A stretch of DNA of 64,000 nt from Sweltsa coloradensis (taxonomy: Eukaryota; Arthropoda; Insecta; Plecoptera; Chloroperlidae), in the NCBI GenBank assembly GCA_024449915.1, contig JAMZAV010000030.1, positions 496,001 to 560,000 of the forward strand, read 5' to 3'. The notes under the pieces are model-generated. The model worked only from the letters and a program-made list of their open reading frames with translations. It ran no database searches and had not been told where the DNA came from. Of this stretch, positions 24,890 to 35,700 are shown piece after piece. Both the position numbers and the translations under genes were made by a program. Each line of letters begins with the position of its first letter. The first letter of the stretch is position 1.

Positions 24890-27800
24890 GTGAGTTTTTA
24901 AAAGATGGCTGTAGATTGTAATGGGGATTCCCCTACGATAAAGGATAAACCTCCACCTCACTGGCATTTCCTCCTACGATTCTGTGCGCTTATGGGTGAG
25001 GTAATAACGGGGTTTTGATTATTTATCGGGTAAAGAAATTGTTGAGTATATAAATCCTTCTTGACACGAGTGACAGATTATTTAGCCTTCATTTAAATAA
25101 TAGATACATTTTTTAAGGTTTCAGTTCGTGTCTTCTGAAAATATATAAATTACAATTGCATAATTACGAATTTTCCGAATATACTATTTTCATCTTTATA
25201 TGCATAGTATATGCCAGTACAATATTTTTTATTTTTTTACTTGTTAAAACAAAAATTAAACGTAAATGTGTCAATTCATGACGTTTTTAAACCCATGTGA
25301 AGTTATTGCCCTGTATTTCCTAAGCAATCAAAAGCATACTAAGCAATCATAAAATCTATTAATTGTATAATATTAAAATTATAGATTTACCGTCAAAACT
25401 GTGATTCCAAACTTTACAAAAAGCATACGAGTTATGTTAGGATATTACTCAACAGAACAGATGATTATCAATATCATTTTGAAACAAAAGTGACATTATC
25501 TGACATTCTGCTACTAAATGGATGGACGATTTCATTTTTTCTATTTTGTAAATTAAAATACGAAGTGTCAGCCGAATAGATCAATCAAGGTCAAGTCTCT
25601 ACAAGTACTAGATTTTCCACTCTTCACTCGAAAGCAGAGTGGTACTTTTGGGGAGAGCTCTTCACTTCACCCGTTATCTTCCCTTTGTTACGGAAACTTA
25701 AAAATCTCATACTTCGTCGTCTTTTAAAAAGTGTCTTTTTCTCTTTACTTTTTGTAATCTTTTAGTCTTTGCGGGCGTTCAGCATCTCGAGTGCAGACGT
25801 TCGTACTTTTCGCATGAATGCAGGACAAATTGGCAATCTAGATATCACGGTTCTGTTCAACCTCCAATAGAAAACTAAATTCTTCGTTCACTGGCCTTTT
25901 TTTTCTTGCGAGTCCTCTAAGTCCATAAAAATTGTAATTTTGGTACTTTGTTTAGACAATATTATTTCGTGTTACAAAACGGGATAAAAATTGGTCAAAT
26001 GAATCATGTACCGGTACGAATGTAGATTCAAGATTCAAGATGTTTATTGCCTTTCTAGGGTATCATAGGTATCACCTTTCTGATAACACACAAAAAATCA
26101 TCTTGGTCGATGGAAAAACGTAGACACGAAGTTCGAAACGTACGAACGCGTGGCCCACGTCCAAGTTAGCACGGGCTCATACACAATATAAAGGATTGTT
26201 ATGGTTGGAAGAACTAAGACCAACTTTATTTTCAATGCTATGTTTAGGCGATCTCCAAATCCAGCGATTTTACATTTATTCTGTACCACTTTCTAAGAAG
26301 AATGTGCGCGACCAGACCAGATCAGGCGACATTTCAACATTTTAATTTATTTGCTGTGATCGCTCAAAACACATTCTATAACTTTGGCATGCTGTTGCAA
26401 ACTACAACCCCGTAGGACAATAGACAGAGGTTCCAAGTGATCCAGGCTAGATTGAGTTCCTCATTAATTCCGGATTTGCCCGAGCTCATCCAACATGTTG
26501 AGTATACTCCTTCTCTCTAGAGCTCTGCACTCCTTGGGGAAGTGGGGGTACTTTGATTCACAAGGACAAGAACCTCTTTGGTTCATATTATACATTCAAA
26601 TTATAACACAATTCTTTTAAATAGTTTCTTATCAGTATTATAAATGAAGGCGGCACTGCGTGATTTTACAACATCTCAGATATCAAGTACCATGGTAGAA
26701 TGGTCCAGGGTATTCATATGCCGATCTAGAAGGCGAGAAAAGAGGCAAAGTCGATCTCGCAAACATGAGTTAGTATGTTGGTGGACTATTTTACTCCCTG
26801 AAACTCCGCCGTCGACGTGAGTTCGAACTGTGAACCCTCCCCATTTCTCCCCTTGGCTGTGGCTGGATCTGTCCAGTACGGGTTCGTCCTCTCCACATTC
26901 CCTAGGCTATTAGCGCGTAATGACCTGACGGTTGGCTCGCCCGAAATCAAATAAACTAAACTAGGAAGCTTCGCAAACGCATTTTCAGGCGCGTTGTTGG
27001 ATGAGCGTAATTGGTGCATTGAGCTGCCATGTGCTATGCGGATTTTCTGTTGTTCTGTGAAAGAATTATAACTAATGGAATTCACGCCGACAATTCAGTG
27101 GAGGAACATAGGGCCACACTCGACATTGGTCTTTTTCAAGACCCCTAATGTTGCCAATCATAGCTGAAAGGTTGACGAAGGTTTCAATAGAATATTGGTT
27201 TACTGCTGTCAGCCACTCAGCCCGGCTTCATTTAAATTCCAACTCGAGAAAAGGTACTGAAAACAACCATGCATATGCCATTGCATTATAACAAGCGTTA
27301 TTTTAACGTTTTCATAATTATAACGTATGTTAATCAATTCCTTGTCAAAAGATGGTTCTGTGGGTGTTTTTAATTTAATTTTTAACTAAATATTAAGATT
27401 TGTTCGCAAAATAACTTGGCAATGTATTTACTTATTTTACGTCTATCCTATGCAGTTATAAAAACTGATTTACAAAGGACAACTAAATTAAATTATTACA
27501 TGCCTATATACACATGGATAACGGTGAAAACAAGAGTGAAGGAACATCCTGGATTCGAACGTGGAACGCAGGACAACAGTAATATAAAATCAACCCATGG
27601 GTTCTGCAGTGGTTTATAAACTATTGAAGGGTACTTAGTCATTCGTGTAGCATACTGCTACTTCTCTAGACAAGTTAATGATTAGTTATTATTCTGTAAT
27701 TCGTCGAATATTCAATACACACTTTTGAATGAAACTGATGCTAAAATCGCCTTTCAAAACCGCAAATAACCGGAAAAAGGCAGGCTAGACAGTGTGTGTA

Positions 27801-29734
27801 GTATAAATTTTACTCGAATCATCAATAATTAAATGATAAGATTAAAATAATATTAGTTACATTACTGGCCAGTGATTGAGTTTTACACAATACATTAATT
27901 TATACAGTCTGCGAACCTTTTCCAAATGCCAAAAAACAACCCTTTCGAAAATACTTTGTTGAAGTTGAAAGGATGGAGAGGCGCATGACGAATATAATAG
28001 AGGTATTTTACAACCATTTACCCAGGTTTACAGTTTAAAATCCAAGATGAAATGGGATGACAGGTGTGGGGCTCTTGCATAAGTGATAGTTAAATCGTGT
28101 CATTTTTTCCATTTTTTTGATTATATATATAGTTTATCAATTCATCAAGTCAAAACAAGGCCTAATATGTTTTTAAATCGAAATTGTAGCTCAATTCTAA
28201 GCGGAATTGCAAAACAAATAACATAAACTTTTGATATGATTTAATCGGATATTTCCTTAAAAACGAAGATAAACACTTCTTTATAAAACGAAAATGCTTA
28301 GAAAAATGTAAATAAGACAATGAATTTATTAAAATAGAGATAAGGCTTATCAACTTCACTTTTAGTTTAGAGACGATATTCGTCTTTTGCACAATGGGGT
28401 TCACTTTGATACCAAACACTCTGAAGCATTGTTCAGTTGGAACCCTTTCTAAGGGTTGTACAAAATGCGAATTTGTTGTCCACTGAACAGTCGATGTGAA
28501 CTCCAATATAAGTCGAAGATTTTTTTTAAATTAAATTTAAAAAAATAAAAAAATAAACTTAAATTTTGTAAATTTTATGAATCGTACTTTAAAAAAAGAA
28601 AAAGATCGTAAAATTGCAATTTTCTAAGAAATAATTTTTCGATTGCGCTCAAATTTCACACGAATATCTTAATTCATAAAATTAAGGTTCTGTGAAAAAA
28701 TCATTAAAATCGGATCCAGCATGTAGGTGTTATATGTCGAAGAATTTTTTTTTAAATCGAAAAAACTCGTAAAATTGCAATTTTCATGAAAAATAATTTT
28801 CCGATTGCGCTCAAAAACGTGGCAGTTCTAAGTTCAGAGATTTTGAAGGCCTCCAGAAAATTTCATCGCACTCGGAGTATTGGTTTAGCCGGAATCGTGC
28901 TGACAAACACACAAAAATAGAGAGAAAAAAACAAAAAAAAAACATTCCAGATTTTTTTCTCCAGTGTAGTGAAATGTGATCTTCACTTCGCTCGCTACGC
29001 TCATCCAATAAAGTTTAATCAAAATCAAAATACTACCGCTATCTCTGCCGGAGCGAGAGCGTCGCGCGCTAGCGATGAGCCGTCACGTCACGTCGCGTCA
29101 CACACGTCATGCAACCAGCAATTAGCAGTGGTCGCCGCGCGCGAGCACGTATATTATTGCACTTGCATCACCAGAGAGGTCACCAACCTATGCAAGCACT
29201 GCGTAGGTACGACTGTCACTTGTTGTGTTTAGCTGTGGTCAGCGGACACTACGTGGTTAGCGTGTTTACGTTTTAGCTTGTTCTGTACAAACTCAAACTA
29301 ATTATACATAACAACACAACACAAGTAGGCATGGACTAGGGAGCGGGGTTCGAACCCAAGACCTTATGCATTGGATTAGTACTACTAGGAAAACGCTCAG
29401 TTGGACGCGTTGTTGAGCGAGCACCGGTACGTGCAACATGACCCGAGTACGACATTCCCATAAGGCCCACCACACAGTGTAGGCCTAACTGGATATTGAC
29501 ATTGTACACTTTATACTATTCCAACATCTTTGCATTGTTCTAATTCACGTCATGCCTTCTAAAGTGTATTTTTGTATCTTCACTGCCTCCTTCATTTTTA
29601 ACATCATTTTTCGAAATATGGAAATATGATTACCAATAAGTCTTTAAGGTCTTGACCGATTTAGCTGAAAATTTGGAAAATAGGAGAGAATGTTGTACTT
29701 ATTGACCCTGCAAAATTTCATAACGATCGGAACA

Positions 29735-29766
<32 letters not shown>

Positions 29767-32700
29767 CCAACGATTGGATTTTGTTCAAAAACTATACAGC
29801 AACCCGCCTAGGTGGTATGTACATGTGTGCAAAATTTCAGGTCGATCAGAGAAACGGTGCGACCTGTATCGAAGCAGTAACAGAAAAAAAAAAAAAAAAA
29901 AAAAAAAAAACAGACATTCGAGCCATAAGAGTCAAGTGGAGACGCTCGCTTCGCTCGCTCAATAAGTTTCAGGGCGCTTTAACAGCAAAGATTATTCGCG
30001 ACTCCAAGATATTTTGTTGATAGTCGCGAAATTAAAACCTCGCGAATTACAGTTTTTCGTGATATCTCGAGAACGATGCAAAATATATAAAAACTTTTTC
30101 TCGACCGCTATGTGGTTTTGAGGCCTGTACGAAGAAAAATTGTAATTTGATGGTGGTTAAGTTTTTTATTGGAATTTTAATTAATTAAATGCATATTATT
30201 TTAAATACAAACTGCACCGATATTATATTTGAATATTTTTTCTTGCATTATATTGTTCTAACAAAACCACATAGCGGTCCAGAATCAGTTTTTAGATATT
30301 TTGCATCGTTCTCGAGATATCACGAAAAACTGTAATTTCGCGTGGTTTTAATTTCGCGACTATCTTTCCAAGGGATGGAAGGTAAGGGGAGACGCGGGGG
30401 GACGCGGGGTGAACAGGCCTGTGCTGGTCAGAACCAGCCACAAGCGTATGGGGAGGGCAGGGGTTGGTGGTTCCCCCACGTCGTGGTCGTCTTCGTCTGT
30501 GTTATCGTCCGTCCGTGCTGTCATTGTCGTCGTCGTCGTCGTTGTCGTCGTCGGGGAGGTAGCCTAAGGAAAGGGGAAAATTCCCCGACGAAGACCCAGA
30601 GCTCGCCATTAGTTTCAGGGAGTGATTCTCCCCTATACCAGAGTCGATAAAGAAGTTTCCCCGTTGGGGAGGTCCTCCAACTCCCTATACCGCCCTGGTT
30701 CAAATGCATGTTGATTGTATTTTATAGGTTATGTTCGGCACTGCGCCGGGAGAACGTAAACAAACAAGGAAATGCAAAGACTTTAGAAAAACATGTAATA
30801 TGTATAGTAGGCCTATCTTTGTCTGAGGTCTTTGGGTGAACGGGCATAGAATACTCGTATTTGATTGGTCCAGAGTTCGGCAATGTTCGGCTAGCGGGAG
30901 AGATAGCTGACGGGAAGAACAGCAAAGCAAGTTTATCTCACAACGTCAGTAGAAAGATTCAAAACTAGCATTTCATTCAAACCACAAAAAATCGACGTTA
31001 TCAAGTGACGTTATGAAAGTGACGTTTTGATCAAAACGCTTATTTCAAAACTTGGGTCCCTGGGTTAAATAAAAAGTCGGTTTTTGGCGTTGGGAATCTA
31101 ACGTTCCGCGCGACTCTGTGTGACGATTGATGGAACTACTTCAATAAAAGTACGTCACTTTTCTACTAGTAGTTAACAGTCGATGACGACAAATGGCGGA
31201 AACGTCAAAATATTAAATACGATCGAATGTTGGCGAATGTTTTGGCATAAAGCAAACTCTCTTTATTAATGAGGATATTTCTGATGGAGTAGACCTAAGC
31301 TTAGGAGCTAGGCCGACAATATGTATTGTTCAAGATTTCGATTTGAGTGCCTAGGGCGTACTTACGTCTGAAAACTGTATTGTGGCTTTGGGCCTAGGCT
31401 ACACTTACGTCCGTTAGGCTTGAACAAGGCATATCTCAAATTATTTCGCACGAAAATGTCAGTGACGCCTGCGCAACACTTTTATAGTACAAAAATAAAT
31501 CAAAAGTAAATCGTTTTAAAAGACTATGGCCCAGGGCTAATATGATTGAAATTAAATTGAAGTTTGACGTTTCGTCTGTTGTTTGTTGATTTCAGCGTCA
31601 CTGCACATCGATAATCTACTGACCGTATTTAGCGTGCAGTGCTTTTATTAGTTTCACATTGGAGCCGCTCTCAGCGCGCAGGACGTTAGATTCCGTTTTG
31701 ACTTGGGAGATAGGGGACCTCCCCAAAGGGGAAACTTCTTTATCGACTCTGCCTATACTCACCTGTCAAACCACGAGAAGGTTGCGAGTTGGTTTGGAAG
31801 CAGGGGCTCTAGACACTGACTAGACCAACGTAATGACACCAATGTAAACATCGTTTATATATTATCTAACTCATTTTATCTTTGTCTTTTCACAACGGTC
31901 AAGTATCAGAAAACTGCAATGGAGATACGAGATAAATTGGCGATCTAGATGAAGATTGTAGACCAAAACAAGAAGTAGAAATAGAATAAGAATATCATTT
32001 GGATACGTCCCTAGAGTCCAGCCCTCGAGTCGGCGGAGCAATCGATTTTATTCGCTAAGTATATTAAAAAATCAATATCAAGGGTGAAAGAAAAGATAAC
32101 ACAAGTTAAAAAATAAGAAAAATAAAATTAATGGTAAATTTGATTTTTTAACAACCCATCAAGTAGTATCGATTGTTCGTGCAGTGCATGAATGCAGGTA
32201 TCCTACAGGTCACCGGCCTTCTTGGCTTGCAGAGTGCATTAGGTCGGAAACAGGTCATCTATCGATCTCTACCGCTGCTGACACAGCAACTTTTAGTCCG
32301 TTTAGTGAGTGGGTGGGTGGCATTGTTAGATAAGCATGACAAATACAACGTGCATACTTTGTAAGAGGTTCCGTTATTGAATATTTAAGCACAGATTTCA
32401 CTGAGTGATACTATCCATTGCGAATTTGCATGAGACAAAAATCAACTGTGAACATAATTTTATATTAACTAATTACGGTACTAATTTTTAATATACCAAG
32501 TATTGACAAAAGTAGTTGTTCGATAGTTAATGAATTAAATATTATCACTGAGCTATATTCACAATGGCACCCCGCGCCATGATGATCTCGAAATAATTAA
32601 ACATTTGTTGGATGAATTTGCTTTTTTTTTGTTAATCTATAACCCTGTTTCACCAAACTTTCCCCAACTAAGCTGGAGTTTATCCAGGCATTAGTGTATG

Positions 32701-35700
32701 TGGCATTAATTAGGTGGAGTGGAGGAAAACCCCTGAAAATTACAGTGAAACTCGAAAATATAGTTCGGTTAAATCGGCCCCTTAGAAAGAGTCATACACT
32801 CCTGCCCCAAAAGAATGAACCACGCATGGATGATTTTTTTTTATTTTAGCAATAACGAACAATTTTTACATAAAATATGTATTTCTATTAAAAATTGCAA
32901 AAACAATGTATTTCTTAAAAATTGTTAATTGTTTGTTGTTGTTGTTAGAGGCTGGCAGACACCTTGTGCTTGGGGCATACTGCCCTTTTCTGCCAACCTT
33001 CCTACTAATAAGCCTATTAGTGGAAAATAAATAATATAATAATAATAATACGTATTTATTAAAATTTGCAAAAAAAATGGCGTGCGTGCCTGCACTTCCG
33101 GCGGGTGTCGACCACGTGCTGGCGTACTCCTATCGTCGCGACGGTTTACGATAGCCAGACGGGCGGTCTGCTTTGAGAATAAGTTTATTACCCGCGATAG
33201 CTCCGTAAAACGCGTAACTAGGTTAGTAGCGTGGAACGTGAACCTGGGTGATAACGACCGGGGAGATAAGCGGCAACAACACAGGGGCAAACTCGAGATA
33301 CCGCGCCCTTGAGCAGAGGAGTAGACTTGTTGTATGGTTCAATGCGATGACTCGCGAGAAATGTCAGATGGTATTTCCAACTGAAGAAATTTTACTCAGG
33401 ATTATCGACGTCGGAAGCGGACCGATCCGAAGATCTCCCGGTTTAAAGTCATGCTAGTTTGGCCACCTGGATGTGATGGATGACGCGTTCATATCACTAA
33501 ACCGAAACGAATTCGAAAAAGTGAAACACAATGAAGATGTATATTGTATCCCCCCCAAATACAAAAATTTATAACAAAAACGGCAGCCAAGCTCTCCTTC
33601 AAAAGTCTTCGGCTGTGAATGCTGTGAGGTATAGAAGTTGAGCCAAGCATTTCATTCTTTCTCCCTAGTTTCGCATTGAAAAGAAGTAAGATCATTTCGC
33701 CTGTTGACGAGCGCCAAGCCAACCATTTTCGTAGTAAAAAAGTAAAGATTTTAAACTCAAAATCATAAGAAAAATTACTTGGCCATTGAATTTGGTTCAT
33801 TTCGAGAACGCTAAGACGGACGGACAGATATTCAGAAAAGCATTGCATTAGGTAGCTTCTCTCTAACGAGAGAAATAAAACTGAAAACAATTTATTGCCA
33901 TCTCTGACATCACTTATATAAGCATTACGTTTCATTAAGCGTGATCAATGCTTACACAACTCTTTTTACTCGTTGAATATAAATGAAACCTTGGAAAAAC
34001 CTGTCGTAAAATTTTTATTTAAATAATTATTTCTCGTTTCTCATTTATTCAAATTGTTTGAATAGGAGATCGGAATGAAATCTTTCTGCTCTTGAGTTTT
34101 ATTAATTTTTTCTAAACTTAAAACAGTAATTATTCCGAATCTAGCTCACCTATCCTTATGTTAAAACTACATTACCAACAAGCACATCCTTTGTGATCGT
34201 GGACAAATATCGACGTTTGTCTTTCAAAACGAATAAAATCACCACAAATTAATCATTATCATCAAGTTGTCGGTGGTCGCACCAAGGCCTCAGTTTGGAG
34301 TCGGTCATATTCGCACAAAGATACTAATTCCACTTCATCACACACAACACAACGGAGAGTTTATACTTTGTAATTAAATATCGCATAATGCTCTTATAAT
34401 TCTCGTGGTTCCAGTGCAGAAAGTTGATTCTCTAAAAATTGTACGATCCATCAATTATGGACATCTGTTGGGTGACCGGCAGAGGTATAGCTCACACGCT
34501 CAAAACTCTGATTCGGGAGGTCGCAGGTTCGATACCTGCCACTTGCAATCCCGACAGAAAGTTGTTCTAGAGTTTCTTCTGTTTTAACAGCTCTTTAATA
34601 TTCTCTGTAACTTTATATTATGCTTAGTTAGCCACTTGAATAGGGGGCGTGTGATGACAATAAAATAATACCAATCTGGAAACGTTTGTGGCCTTACACT
34701 AAAGTGAGAAAAGGTCTTGGCGGTAACAACTACACAAGAGATTATCTGTCTATCAAACTAGTGATACCTAATTATGTAACTTAGATAAGATAAAAGCGCG
34801 CTAAGCACACTTGTGATCCAGGCCACGGAAACTATGTAGCCCACAGTGATCGCTGCTGGCCATTTATTACTGTCTTTAGATGCAAAGGGCCTCACTCAAT
34901 TTAAATGAGCCGATATCGAAACTTTAACATTTACCGATATAGTCAAAGGCCGTCCGGAATGAAACGTTTTTCCTAGGTTTTACAGAGTTTATACTTATAG
35001 CCCTTGAACATTCCTTCCTAAACCAACACCTTAGAATTAGATACATAGATAGTAGCCTAAGAAGAGGATCGGGTCACACCGGGTAGATGTGTTTACTACC
35101 GTTGACATTTATTTGAAAAAGAGTTCTTATATTGGCGCCGAGGGCCGATATATTAGTTACTATTACCAATCACGTTGGCTCTACGGTTGTGAAGCATAAC
35201 CGAGTCATATTGAACGAAGGGGCGTGTGTAGGAATCCCACATAAGATATTCATTCACATCGTAAACCCGTCTTAGAACAGTTACGAGATCGTGCTAGTTT
35301 TATGGACACAGGAGACTGGCGCCTCCACCAAAAAATATTCGCCGGCCGGTCAAGCTAAGCCCGAGCCCTACGCGTTTTACGTACACTCGCGAACAAGAGT
35401 AAATTAGGGGTAGGCATAGGATAGAGATACGTATTAAAACTAGCCCTGTTATTTTACAATAGGTTCAACAGGTAAAATACAAAGTTAGATCATTGAGTAT
35501 AAAGAACGTTAGATGTAACTATACACAAATATTACAAGTTTTAGACTATTGCTGAACGGACGTGAAAAATAAAATAAATTATTAATTATTAATTAACTAA
35601 ATATATCAGTATTAGAGTCTACTAACAGTCATAGTCGAGAACTTATTTTCAGCGGGGTATTTAATTTTAAAGGGACCGCCACCGAGCCAAATTTGTCGGT

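Noticed and set aside
28162..28506. 114-codon minus frame at the end of the nested TIR element
   Set aside because: No DDE or DNA-binding motif. It starts inside the TIR, so it is a chance frame.
33489..33935. 148-codon minus frame
   Set aside because: Long for chance, but no domain, no splice context and no good composition. It may be repeat-derived, and I cannot support a gene.
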